A stretch of 64,000 nt of DNA from Merluccius polli (Eukaryota; Chordata; Actinopteri; Gadiformes; Merlucciidae), in the NCBI GenBank assembly GCA_030340625.1, contig JAOPHQ010004857.1:1-64000 (forward strand). The letters are read 5' to 3'. Positions 39,628 through 52,897 of this stretch are shown here, one piece after another. The translations under genes and the position numbers were made by a program. The notes under the pieces were generated by a model. It made no database searches and was not told where the DNA came from. It was given only the letters and a program-made list of their open reading frames with translations. The first letter of the stretch is position 1, and each line of letters starts with the position of its first letter.

Positions 39628-39685
<58 letters not shown>

Positions 39686-39989
39686 ATAGGAAGGCCTTTA
39701 TTTGTGTAGAGTCGTTGTTTATATTGAAATAAATATGAAATAGTGTCCTTAATGTTTATCGTGTGTGCGTTAAAATATCTTAAAGAGTTGTCTCCAAAAA
39801 AGCGAGAGCGACACAGATGAGGAAGTCAGCCATTTTGTAGTTTAGCGTATTGAGGAGGTTTACGTTTCTTAACGTGTTAATAATGTTGTTGGTAGTGTTA
39901 GTGATGTTAGTACTTTAATACGAGGAGCTAGAGATGGTATATGAAGAACAACAGACAGTAAAGTGTAGATATAGTAGGAAGCCTACCTT

Positions 39990-42900
39990 TACGTCCTCCG
40001 CGTTACAAGGAGCCGTCAGCCACCGCTATTACCTGCGCCTTTTCTTCCACCTGTGTCCAGGTGGAGGGGGGCGGGGCCTCCACTATTAAAGCCCTACACA
40101 CCTGCCATGGTGCGGTCTTCTTGTTTACTACCCGTTCACCCGTATCCATTCTGCTCTCGCTGCCGCTACCACCGCTACTTGTCTTTTTGGCATAATTGTT
40201 TGCCTAGTTTTTGTTAAATACCATTTTCTGTTAATAAATCGATTTTGAGCCCTTTTTGTTGTCCCTCTTATGTTCGGTTTCAGCCGTAACATAATTGGGC
40301 GCTCGTCCGTTCTTTAATTGGACCATTTTTATTAAGGCTATTTTTTGCGTTTTTTGAGGCATTTTTTTTCAAGAAGATCCAACGACGTTTGTAGGTTTTG
40401 GCAATTCTCTGTTTTTGCATGCACCCTTAGTTAGATAGTCTGTTTGTTGTTTTCTGCTTTACTTTTGGGTGGTAGCCCTATTTAGCACGCCCGGGTTTGA
40501 TGATTGATCGACCATAGTCTTTTGTTGAGCAAACAGGCCTGCACGCTAGGTAGGCCTATCGGAGCCACCTGAAGACCTTAGACAGTGAGGTATTTAGGGC
40601 TGTTTTGTTTTGCTTTACCCTTTTTGAAGTTAGCAAGTATCTACTTTTTGAGAAGTTCTATGAACTTTATTTTGCACAACTGAAGTTGTGGGCCGATATT
40701 TTTTGTCTTGCCAGCCTAGTACTGGTGTTTCGTCCCTATTCTTTGTTTATTCCAGCTGTGCTGGTATTTCGTGCTCTACAAGGCTTTTTGTAGGTGAACC
40801 TGTGGTCATGTTTTTTGTGACCACTTTTTGAATTTTGAAACTGATATTCGTTTTGTAGCCTTTGAATCAAGCTTTCAAAATTTTGATATTCGATTTTCTA
40901 ATAATATTTAGTTATCGAATCTTATTTAATTGAATTGCATTTGGCGTATCAAAATGTCATTATTAGATGACTTTATTGCGTCGCCATCTGTGGAGATTCT
41001 CTTTCAGTGTACGAAAACTCAGTTATTGGAGTTATCAGAGAAGTACCAAGTACCTCTGTCGAACACTGAAAAAAATTTAAAGGACACAGCCTTAGCTGCT
41101 TTAATCGACGGTCTTGTCGCGCAGGAACTCTTGCCCGAAATAGCAGCTGATGCGAAACCACCGCAGAGTAGCACTAAGGAGCTTGAACTCCAAATTCGCT
41201 TACAAGAGCTCACTTTACGCGAAAAGGAGCTTGACAATGAGCATGAAAAATTGCGTTTCAGCTCGACAAGAAGAGCTGAATAACATCTTAGAATTAAAAC
41301 GATTGGAACATGAATCTAGAAGGTGGAGTCAAGCGGTGCCGCGTGATGAGTTTCAAGTCAGTCGGTACGTTAAAATGGTTCCTGACTTCACTGGTAAAGA
41401 GGTGGAGAAATATTTCCCTCATTTCGAACGGGTTGCAATTACTTTAGAGTGGCCTAAGCAATATTGGACGCTCCATTGCAGTGTGTGTTGAAAGGCAGAG
41501 CTCAGGAGATTTACTCTATGGGGTCAGAACAGTCTCATTAATAATGAATGCATGAGAAGGATTCACAAATGTTTGTGATTTATATATAAATTACTCTCTT
41601 CTCACAAATACATTTCAATGCACACACAAATGGATTTCGGCATGTATAAATGTAAAATAAATCCATAAACAAAAATAAGTTTCACAAACACATTTCTGAT
41701 CCACACACAAATGTGTCTTGTTTAAAATAAATGTAATATAAATCCATAAATATATGAATTAAAAAAATATTTGCAATTTTCATCAAAAATGTATTTGGAT
41801 GTTGTTACATTTATATACAAACTGTTAAACTTGAATTTACAAGACGCTTTTCATTTGTGAACTTGTTTGCATTTGTGTGTGAACTGGTCTGTATTTATAT
41901 GTGGATTTTTGAGACTCCCCTGACACGGCTGGATTCACAAATGCATTTTTTTCAACAAGGAACTTTCTGTAGCCAATCAGATGCCTGCCTCGTTTTCAGC
42001 CAATCACATGACTGCAATCCCACGAGGGGTACCTCAGCATGGCCAGAGCACAGCATTTTCTCTGCGCATTTTGCGTTACTTTTCGGTAAAATAAAAAAAA
42101 GAAAGATCCGGACTTGACCTTTCTTCCACTTGAGTTCAGCCTCAGCATGGCGTCTGGGAATGGCAATCACGATTTAAGTGACACTTGAATCGGGATTGCT
42201 ATTACCAGACGCCATGTTAAACTGAACTCTGTGCGTTCACATCAGAAGCGATCGATTGCGTGGATCCCAGGGAACACCGGCACTTTGGTTCCTACTGTAC
42301 TTTTTTGGTTCCTACTGTACATCAAAATATCGACTGAAAAGTTAATCGCGGCTGTGGCGGGGCACCCGGTGTTATACGATCCAATACAATACCGTAATAA
42401 TCAGCTTAAATATAATTTTTACAAGCACACGCACGAAGCGGGCCGCCTATTAACGGCATGGACCAAGCGGTTCTGGACCAGGAAGGAGACATGAACACGT
42501 TTAATAATCCTATTTAACCGTATAACTGCACATAACTTTATTTGAAAGCAATCAAATGGAAAACATGTGTGTTTGTATTCTGGTGTCCGGTGCGTGTGGA
42601 TGTGCGGCTCCTCCGGCGGAGCGGTTCATGTTAATAGCGGAGTCCGGGAGGGTTCACCTTCACGGCGTAGTTACGAGGGATGTGCGACTATCGTTTATCC
42701 AACAAGCAAAACCGTCTCTGCAATATATGGCCGAAGTGTGAGGGAGTTCACTCTTTGATATGGTTGTCTGTACTAAAAGCATACGGCTCCTTTAAATGCG
42801 TCTGCAAAATTGAATTGTACGTCATGAGCGACAAAAGCGAACAGAAATATTCGCAGCGAATCTTTATGAGCGACCAAAGCGTCTTTGCAGCGCAATTCGC

Positions 42901-43535
42901 TTCTGATGTGAACGCACAGTTACCAGTGAAGTCCGATAACTCTTCTTTTTTGTTTTTATACCGAAAAGTAACGCAAAATGCGCAGAGAAAATGCTGTGCG
43001 CTGGCCATGCTGAGGTACCCCTCGTGGGATTGCAGTCATGTGATTGGCTGAAAACTAAGGCGGCATCTGATTGGCTACAGAGTTCCTTGGTGAAAAAAAT
43101 GCATTTGTGAATCCAGGCGTGTCAGGGGAGTCTCAAAAATCCACATATAAATACAGAGCAGTTCACACACAAATGCAAACAAGTTCACAAATGAAAAACG
43201 TCTTGTAAATTCAAGTTTAACAGTTTGTATATAAATGTAACAACATCCAAATACATTTTTGATGAAAATATGTAATTAATATATGTATGGATTTATATTA
43301 CATTTATTTAAAACAAGATACATTTGTGTGTGGATCAGAAATGTGTTTGTGAAACTTATTTTTGTTTATGGATTTATTTTACATTTATACATGCCGAAAT
43401 CCATTTGTGTGTGCATTGAAATGTATTTGTGAGAAGAGAGTAATTTATATATAAATCACAAAATACATTTGTGAATCCTTCTCTGTGCATTCATTATTAA
43501 TGAGACTGTTCTGACCCCATACTACTCTTTCATGT
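39990..43535 (+). mobile_element. LTR-retroelement 5' fragment, right copy
   Basis: Same fragment as at 6450-8005, with a primer-binding-site-like TGGGCGCTCGTCC near 40298 and the gag-like frame at 40954-41490 (first part open to 41283, then frameshifted). It is interrupted by the fold-back element 41519-43520, after which the (GA)n tract resumes. Confidence 0.6.
41519..43520. mobile_element. Large fold-back element (2.0 kb, ~560-bp arms)
   Basis: Left arm ATGGGGTCAGAACAGTCTCA and right arm TGAGACTGTTCTGACCCCAT are inverted copies extending about 560 bp inward. The centre (~870 bp) contains a smaller inverted pair (GTGCGTTCACATCAGAAGCG). TACTCT flanks both ends, and the left duplication shows the empty site at 7985-7995. 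No open frame of note. The central segment near 42560-42690 also occurs inverted at 36165-36290. Confidence 0.85.
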
Positions 43536-44591
43536 CATTCCTCTTGAGGATAGTGCGGAATGAGAAAAAGAGAGAAGGAGAGAGAAAGGTAGAAAAGGAG
43601 AGAGGGAGAGATACAGGTAGAAAAAGAGAGGGAGAGAGACTGGTAGAAAAGAGGGAGAGAGAGGGGGGAGGGGAGAGAGAGAGAGAAAAGGAGAGAGAGG
43701 GGGGGAGAGAGAGACAGAGACACAGAGAGAGAGAGAGGGACAGAGAGAGAGAGAGGGACAGAGAGAGAGACAGACAGAGAGAGACAAAGACAGTACACTC
43801 ATAAAAGGGTAAACACTCCACTCTTGTGGCGACAACCGGTACTGCATGTAAAATGCACAATGACGTGACGGCTCGTCATTCTACAGCTAGGATGCTGGCA
43901 ACATCGCGAGTGGAAATGTAAAACATCCACGAGACATGAAGGGCCCTATTTTGCCGGTCTGAAACGCAAGTATGAACCGCAAAGCGCAAGTGGCTTTGTG
44001 GGCGGATCTTGGGCGCTGTTGCTATTATACTGGCGGGATAAATGACGCTCGCGCCCAGCGCAAATCTAAAATGGGTTGGTCTGAAGCAGCGACATTAGTC
44101 ATAGGTGTGGTTTGGGCGTAACCATAGCAGCGGGAACATATTCTCAGCAGGGGGTGCTGAGAAAAAAAATGCTCAGTCTGCGCTGCACTTAACTCGCAAC
44201 TCGCTACATTGATAAAAAAAATATATACAAGCGCGTAGTTTGAATTAAAGGCACACAGCTCCTGTCAACACACTGCCGGTCCCGGTCATCACAGTCTGGG
44301 AGTGCTGTTTTGGTCGTTTCAGGGGTGATCAGACTGGGCTGCGAGTCTGCCTCTTCCAACTCTCTGATGCATCTCTTTTTATTTTGTAGGAGGGGGTGCT
44401 AGCGGAACATTTCGGTTGCGCGATTGTTGAGCGTGGGGGGGAGGGGGGGGGGGTGCTAGCGGAACATTTCGGTTGCGCGATTGTTGAGCGGGGGGGGGGG
44501 GCTGGCGGTTGGGGGTTGGGGGCCCCCCCGGGGGCCCTAAGCAGCCGCTTAGTTCGCTTATGCCTCGGGCCGGCTCTGCTTTGCTTATAGA

Positions 44592-44635
44592 CAGCGCTTG
44601 AAGTGGAAAAAAATAAGTGCCAGTACTGCGTACGA

Positions 44636-44675
<40 letters not shown>

Positions 44676-44812
44676 CGATTGTCGACCGGGGGGGGGCCGA
44701 TCATAACCCACCCCGGACCTACGACCGACGAGGGGGTGGGGGGGGGCAGCCTGTGACAAGTGCCAGTACGCAAGAAAAAGTGCCGGTGCGTACCGGCCCA
44801 CTTCAAGCACTG
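44592..44812. mobile_element. hAT-like element CAGCGCTTGAAGTGG
   Basis: Ends CAGCGCTTGAAGTGG and CCACTTCAAGCACTG, flanked by the 8-bp direct repeat CTTATAGA. The interior has a run of about 38 G. Confidence 0.75.
44637..44675 (+). repeat. Poly-G run of about 38
   Basis: One of the longest of roughly 18 G/C homopolymers in the window, preceded by GTACGAC and followed by CGATTGTCGACCGGGG. Confidence 0.95.
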
Positions 44813-45731
44813 CTTATAGATGAGCTCTTCTGTCAAATAAGCTGAAGCGCATTTTCAGTCTGCCGAATATCTTTCAGTTACACGGCTTCGTGTTTCTGTG
44901 TTTCCGATTATAAAACATTTCACGCGCTGTTGATGGCATAATAAAAGGTGTCATATGTGTCTTGCGACTATTGGTCAAACAGGTTAATTTGATCCGTCAT
45001 TACTATTAGCCTGAATATTTTTGGGTAACTGTGTACGCTAGATTTACGCCTATTTGTTCACATATGTAAAAATGGGAACTGCTTCCTTGTAGATGAGAGA
45101 AGCAAAGTGTATGCACGTTACACACACTACACTATGGCCATCGGGACGGCTGGCCGTCGGGAGGTTCGGGAGATTTCCCCAACGGCCGGACGATTTCAGG
45201 CCGAGCCGGCCGGCCGTAATTATTATTTTATTTTATTTTATATTTTTTTATTTGGTGTACTATTATTTTTGAGCCGGCCCCCCGTCAACAATCACGCATT
45301 CCCCCCCCCCCCCCCCCCCCCCCCGTCAACAATCGCGCATCGCCCCCCCCCCCCCCCCCCCCACCGTCAACAATCGCGCATTCCCCCACCCTGATTATGG
45401 CTAAGCGCCCTTAAAATAGGGTCTGAATAAGCGCCACTGACTTTAAACTAGGTTTTTTCTGGTCTGTGGCGCTATTGTTTTGTGAAAGTGCAGAATAGCA
45501 CCAGGGAACGTTAGCGCCGGGACACGCCTCCTGTTTTCGCTGAACCGCCCCCGGAGCGCAACTTCATTCCCCAAGTGAAGGACTTGCGCCTTGCGTCGGA
45601 AAATTCCAATGTGCGTCGGGTGCAAAATAGGAATTCCGCAAGCGCCAGTGAACAAAGTCAATTGCGCTGAGTGCAAGATAGGGCCCGAAGTGGACCCAAT
45701 GACACAGGATTGAACCATTACTACAGAGGAC

Positions 45732-46109
45732 ATGACGTCCTCCGTTCCACGTCCACGGACTGGTCCTTGTCCTCTGGGACGGTGTTGGGATGCGCTGCCA
45801 GAGAGGTTTTCCTGCCGGTGCTGCAGTGGGTCTGAGTTCTTCAGTGATGCTGCTGAGGGATGTACCGTATGCTCCTATATGTTCCCAAGGCAGACGCGTG
45901 GCCTTCAAGAGCCACTTTCCAGCATTATGGAAACGCCTCTGTTGACTCACAACACTGACCCCACAATGTCCACCGCTATTCGCATGACAGAGACGGACAA
46001 TGCTGCAAGATACACCGTTATTTATTCAAGTCCAATTAGGCAAACGGCAGATGTGAGGCTTTACCAGGAGTTGGACCGGTCATCATCTGACCACGAATAC
46101 CTCAATTAA
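45732..46109 (+). other. Unassigned 125-codon open frame, right copy
   Basis: Paralogue of 8815-9192 with few differences (for example SMFPRQ-type changes at YMFPRQ versus YIFPRQ). Same uncertainty. Confidence 0.25.
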
Positions 46110-46535
46110 CTCAGTTTCTACTGAATTTAAAACTAAAATCACCAGAATCACCGCTCGGAGGTCCAAGCAAAACCAGCAGGCTGAACAGCAGAAAGTGTAA
46201 TATTTTAGGATTTAGAATAGAATATACTTTAATGTCCCCATGGGGAAATGTACAAATAGACATTCATGGACAAGGACAGGACACAGAACATAATGCATCA
46301 TAATAAGTAGAAGACATTGACAACACAACCCAGTGGGGCCCATTGACAGGACGGAGACATGCAGCTCCAGTTACAAATACACAATACAGGGATAGATTCA
46401 GTATGGCAGATACAAATGTAAAAGCATAAGTTAACAATACAGATGATACAAAGTCTGTGTGTGTGGAACCGCCCAGTCGATGCCTATTTGCGTTGTTTAT
46501 TAGCAACATTAATTGAGATAGGGACAGAAGAGTTT

Positions 46536-46904
46536 TTAAACCCGTTTTAAAACCAAGTGCCTGACGGAGGTGATGGCGTCTCCAGTGCTGCGCCCCCGTT
46601 TGTAGGCAAACTGAAGTGGGTCTAATTTGCTATTCACGTCTGCCTTCAGCTTACCGACTACATGTTGTAAACATTTCATCACTACTGATGTTAACGCCGC
46701 GGGCCTGAAGTCGTTGTGTGCTATGGGTGGCGGTTTCTTTGGCACTGGAATAATCCCGGAGCGCTTCCATAGGAGAGGGACTGTGTGGGTGTCAAGGGAC
46801 TGCCGGAAGACCGGACACCAGGCCGGGGGAAGCTCCTCAGCAAAGGTTTGTAATATGAAGGGAGATATCCCGTCCGGCCCTGTGGCCTTCCTTACAGAAA
46901 GCGG
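46536..46904 (-). pseudogene. LINE reverse-transcriptase fragment, right copy
   Basis: Near-identical copy of 9622-9990 within the segmental duplication, with its tail at 46215-46530. Confidence 0.75.
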
Positions 46905-47061
46905 TTTAAATAGGAGTCGGACACGTTTCGGCTCCGTCAGTAATATAATATATATAATATAAATATTATATATATTATATTAACTTAATTAACGGATGTG
47001 TTAGTTGCGTGACGTCATTTTTGCTCGCGATGTTTGGCGGTGAGATGACGATGATCATAAA

Positions 47062-47618
47062 CTACAACCCACACAGAGACACTGAGGAACCAGAACCATA
47101 GAACCCAAACCCAGGGAGGAGGTCCTCCTGGGTGAATGTGGTCCAGAAGGTGTGGATGTGTGTCAGTGTGTGTGAGGACCCTCCTACACCTGGGGACACT
47201 CTGTAGAAGGACAGAGAGCCAGCAGGCCGGTCCAGAAACACTCCTACTTTGGTGGAGACAGGGGGGGGGAGAGGGATGGATGTGTAACTACCGTTGTACC
47301 CGGCAATGTAACCATCATCATCATAACAATAAAGAATCCAGGACTTGTTGTTCTCTCCAAGCCTGCTGTCAACAACCCCTCCTCTCCTTGTGATTCCTCT
47401 GTATGTCACTCCTATCTCAACACGTCCTCTCCTCTTCACCTCCCAGTAACAGCGGCCAGTCAGACCCTCTCTACACAACACCTGGTGATGGGAGTCAAAT
47501 CTCTCTGGGTGGTCAGGATGAGACTGATCCTCTCCAACCACCATCACCTCCCTGTGGTCCTCAGACAGAGCGAGACGTCTGTGGGCTGTGTTTGGGTCCA
47601 GTGTGAGTCCACAGGCAT
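47062..47618 (-). CDS. NLR gene B terminal PRY/SPRY exon
   Basis: 557-bp terminal exon, stop TAG at 47062. Same frame as gene A with many replacements in the ligand-facing half: FDSHHQVLC, WEVKRRG, GGVVDSRLGENN, YDDDGYIAGYNG, GVFLDRP. The C-terminal third is identical to gene A. Confidence 0.9.
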
Positions 47619-50600
47619 CTGAGGGGAGAACAAGACATGATTAGGGGCTGAAGGGTCCATTCCCGGTTTTCCGGTCCGGTCCGGTGCACCGGCCTAAACC
47701 GGTTTGATGTGATTCAAACCGACTGAACCGGCATTTGTCCTAAAGAGACCGATCCAAAAGTCTCCCAGATCCAACTTGTATTGTGTTAGTAATCAGCAGG
47801 ATGAGCAGGTGATGAACATGATGTGATGTTTAGTGGATGGTGATAGGAAATAAAAACCCCATGTGTCACTGAGTGGTTGATAGTTGATCACTATCCTCTC
47901 TCCTCCTTCTCTAGTGGACCACAGGGTCCAGGACTTAAGACTCAAGTGGACACCTAGTGGTCTCATCCGGTACACCGGTCCGGTGGCTTCACATCCAACT
48001 GCTTGGACTGTTTATACACCGACCGTACCATAGAACTGGTTCATACATACTATACATACATGCACATGTACACATACATACGTACACATACAGGCTGGAA
48101 ATTAACGTACACATATGTAGAAACATACGTAAACATAGGAAACCATACGTACACATACATATACATACGTACATATACGTACATATATGTACACAGTGAA
48201 ACATACGTACACATACTCAAGTACACACATGTAAACATGAGTACACAATACCAAACAATATGTTAATGACTTCCAACATAGTATTTCCCCAGGCCTTATA
48301 ATAAGGGTGATATCATAATAAAACAACAATCCTTTTTCTACTAGAATCCACACCCATCCATTTTGTGGGGCTCATCCGGGGCCGGGTGGCGGTGGCAGCA
48401 GGCTGAGCGAGGAGCTCCAGCCCCCTTCTCCCCAGCAACGTTTTCCACTTCCTCCTGGGGAACCCCGAGGCGTTCCCAGGCCAGCTGGGATATGTAATCC
48501 CTCCAGCCAGTTGTGGGTCTACCCTGTGGTCTCCTACCAGTTGGACGTGCCCGGAAAACTACTCTGAGCTCCTCACCCTATCTCTAAGGCTGAGCCCAGC
48601 CACCTTACGGAGGAAACTCATTTCGGCCGCTTGTATTCCACATCTCCTTCTTTCGGTCACTACCCAAAGCTCATGACCACAGGTGAGGGTTGGGACGTAG
48701 ATGGACCGGTAAATTGAGAGCTTGGCCTTCCGGCTCAGCTCCCTCTTCACCACAACGGTCCGGTACAATGCCCGCATCACTGCTGACGCCGCACCGATCC
48801 GCCTGTCCATCTCACGCTCCGTGTTTCCCTCACTCACTCAGAATAATAACAATACCACTCATAATGTTGTTTAGCTTGAGTGGAGGTGAGGGAGAGAGAG
48901 CAGGTTTTATATTCAGTTCTAACACACATCTCCTCATCTCCATCATCTCCGCCTCCAGGTGGAAACCACCAAACTGTGAGTGACTTGATGCGCTGCGTTG
49001 GAGCTCGCCCTCTACTGGCTCAGAAAACACTTTAAGACCACTACACCGTTTATACACGGACCATTCACTGGGATGCTCACAATATTATTAGAAGATACAT
49101 GAGGTCTTCATGAGCGGACGTCACCTGACGTCCACCACATCCATCCGCTGTGCGGATGGATGTGGTGGAATATATTATGAACTATACACCACATCACATA
49201 TATGAGCTGCTATGATGTATAGTTCATTAAATAAGCCTTTGTATAAAGTATGTGCTCCTAGAAATAGCTCCCTTCCTCTCTCCAATTAAAAGGTGTTCAG
49301 TTAGTAGCATTGGCATCTCCACTGTAGCCAGGAAGTGTGGAGGCCATGCATCTCCTCACTTGTGCAGATCCCCTAGTTGTCTGGCGTCCTTGCAGACATG
49401 TCCACTTCCCCCCTTACACCAGAATTACACCGGGGACGTCTGCGTCGCGTTACGGCTGCGTCCTCTGCCCTGCGTCAATTTACACCGGACGCGTTACGGC
49501 AGCGTAGCGCTGCGAGGCAGCTGGATTTGCGGGATCACACAAGAACTACAAGACCACGCGAGAATCAGGGGACCACACGATAATTTGTAGATGTCAATAT
49601 AGAACAAACAAATAAAAGGTTACTTTGCCTTTCCGAAGTTGACTTGCAGTTGCTTTGTCTGTCGGAAGTTGATTTGCTGTTGATTTGGTCGTTTTAGATT
49701 TATGTGCTTCTACCATGAGTTGGTAGGCTGTATAGTAAATGTTTACTTTTTTGTCTGGTTTAATTGTATTTAGTGTTGTTTATTAGGGACCGAGCCAGTG
49801 AAACTGGAAGGTCCCTATTGAAATTGCTTTGTTTATTATTATTATTATTATTTTTGGCGACTTTGCCGGCGATTTGCACCATCTTACCGTATATGGAAAC
49901 TCTTTTTTATTTGGCAAAGTTGTCGGGGCTGGTGAAAACTTATATATTCTATGCGTCACGTTCATGTCGCACACTTGGAAGACCACTAGGTGGCGCTGTT
50001 TTTGAGCAAATTCCGTAACGCTCATAACTCCGCCATACTTGGTCGCACATCCATAAACCTTATATCCACACATGCAGGAATCATTGCTGTACCTCCTCAT
50101 ATAGGCCACGCCCACTTCCGCCTAAAGTTTTTTTCGCTACAGCGCGAAAACTCCAAAGTACTACGTCTACAGGTTCCAACTATGCGCCTTTTTCCCATTC
50201 GCACGAAACTTCACACGTAGCATCTCCAGACTATACCATGAAAATAAGTAATTGATAGTATTTTGATATTTCAAAAAATAAGCGCGCTATAAATATTTTA
50301 ATTTGTGTAAATTTTACGTCAAAAAAGCAAGTGGACCATTTCTCCACTTTTGTATGTCGTATGGACACCAAACATTGGTCAGTAGTTCCTTATACCTCCA
50401 ATAAGCATCGTCCAAATTTTCAGACCATCACCACTAGGTGGCGCTCTTTAAAATTAAGAAGTTCATATCTCCACATCGGCAATTGCGATTTAAATGAAAC
50501 TTGGTACGATGATAGACCATGGCTCCCTGAGGCTTACCTTAAAAGGAGAAAAGAATTCCGCCACTAGGTGGCGCTCTAATGTCAGCATAAATCACTGTAC

Positions 50601-52809
50601 AAAGACCGTAATAGTTATGAACATGAAATTCACAGGAGATGTGTAGACTAGTGCCCGGAGCTCACATACCAAAAATCGTGTTTGTCGTGGTTGTTGCGCC
50701 CCCTACAGGGAATAAAAAAACAGCCCCGACACCACTTTTCACGGATATGTATGAAACTCGGTAGGCACTACAAAGACCGTAATAGTTATGAATATGAAAT
50801 TCACAGGACACGTGTAGACTGCTGCCCCGAGCACACGTACCAAAAATCATGTTTGTCGTGGTTGTAGCGCCCCCTACAGGGAATTAAAAAAACAGCCCCG
50901 ACACCACTTTTCACGGATATGTATGAAACTCGGTAGGCACGTGTAACAGTTTAAGACCTACAAAAAAGCCTCTTGGACCCATACCCCAAAACCCACCGGA
51001 AGTCAGATATATTAATTTTTCAATTTTCGCCGCCTATTTGAACAAACTCCTCCCAGTGGATATGTCGACTGGGCTTCAAATTTTTTTTTTTATACGTTCA
51101 AGAGATGGAACTTGAGAAAATTTGTGCTATTTGCGACTCTACATCGAAGGGTGTGGCCGTGGGGTGCTGTCAAAGTCGGCCATATTCAATAATGTCGTCT
51201 TTTTTGCCATTGTATTTCAACAAACTCCTCCCAGGGGAGTTGTCGCTTGGGCTTCAAAATTCTTCAGTACACTCAGGAGATATAACTTGAGATATAACTT
51301 GCGACTCTACGTCAAAGGGCGTGGCCGTGGCTTGCCGTCAAATTTGGCCATTTTGAATTCAGTGGTATTTTATTCCATGTTTGGGAACTAACTCCTCCCA
51401 GTGATTTCATCTGTTCTGCTTTAAAATTGGTCAGTACAGTCAAAAGATGGTGCTGAACAAACATTGTGCTCTTTGCGACACTACGTCAAAGGGCGTGGCC
51501 GTGGCGTGTCGTCAAATTTGGCCATGTTGAATCGAATGTCAAACTGTGATGCCGTTTGTGCCATTCCCTAACCCTAATGTTAGCTACTACGAGTCTCCCT
51601 GTGAACGCCCCGGTCTACCGCACACTGCATGGACCGCGTCGGACGCCAACCTGTCGCGACACTATCCACGACACGCCCCGACGGACTCGGCGAGGTCCCG
51701 CACACAGCTCCTTGGAGCTTTAATTGTTGTTATGTCCTATGTGTTGTGCTGTAGCCTATAGACAAAGTCAGTTATAAATGACAACGATTTGTGGCCGTGT
51801 TCGATCGGGAGGGTGCTTTTATTTTGAAAATTGACCGGATGCTCTATGGCTTTTACTATTTCACTTCCTGCCCGGTCGGTCTGCTCTGTTTAAATTGACG
51901 CGTTTCAGCAGCAGCTCGCATCAAAAATAGAACGCTGCGCAAAGATAGCGTTGCGGCTGTGGTGCGCCGCTCCTGGGACGCAGCTGAGACGTTACGCAGC
52001 GCCCGGTGGAAATGCTCTCATTGACTAGAGTGGCAGCGATCAGCAGCGGCGACCGCGACGCAGCCGTAACGCGACGCTCACGTCCCCGGTGTAAATGAGC
52101 CTTTAGTGTAATGCTAATGAACCTGGCCTTGGCCATGGCCAGGTCACTCCCCTCACCTTTTGTCTCCCTTGTTGTTACTGCCCACGATGTGAAAGTGTCC
52201 CTCTAAGAGTCATGTCCACCCATTGTCTCTCTGAGGGGTTAATGCTCCCATGTGTCTTCCCATCATCGGGACTTCAATCAAATACTTTGCTGTCAAGAAG
52301 TGTCCTAAAATAAATGACTCTTCATCCAAATAAATGACTCTTCATCAATGAAGTGTCCATCTAAATAGTGAGTGTGTTGTGATGAATCAAACTAAACAGA
52401 CACTTACACTTCTGTACACCTGGTCTCAGCCTCCCCACTCCACCATGCTCCACACTGGGGGGGAAACAGTGAGAGCAGCATGTTGGCTTTAAACATGGAA
52501 ACATTCACCTTCATCATCTGCTGGATCATCACTTTCTACACAACATGAGTTACAGTTACGCTTCATCTAGCAGGCGGCTGAATCCTTGGAGGAGACATTG
52601 TCTCACTGAGTGGTGAGCTGTCCTCTCCATACCTGAGAGTGTCCAGTCTCCAGCCTGGATCCTCCAGTCCAGCTGAGAGCAGCGTAACTCCTGAGCCTCC
52701 TGCAGGGTGATTGTAGCTCAGGTCCAGCTCTCTCAGATGGGAGGGGTTGGAGCTCAGAGCTGAGGCCAGAGAAGCACAGCCTTCCTGTGTGACCATGCAG
52801 CCAGACAAC

Positions 52810-52897
<88 letters not shown>

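Larger units (their letters stand above)
43941..45686. mobile_element. GGGCCCTATTTTGC-ended element (1.75 kb)
   Basis: Ends GGGCCCTATTTTGC and GCAAGATAGGGCCC (last bases differ inside), flanked by GAA on both sides, suggesting a 3-bp target duplication as in PIF/Harbinger. The interior is non-coding, with poly-G/poly-C blocks and a nested element at 44592-44812. About 350 bp present in the left duplication (8421-8774) is missing beside it. Confidence 0.6.
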
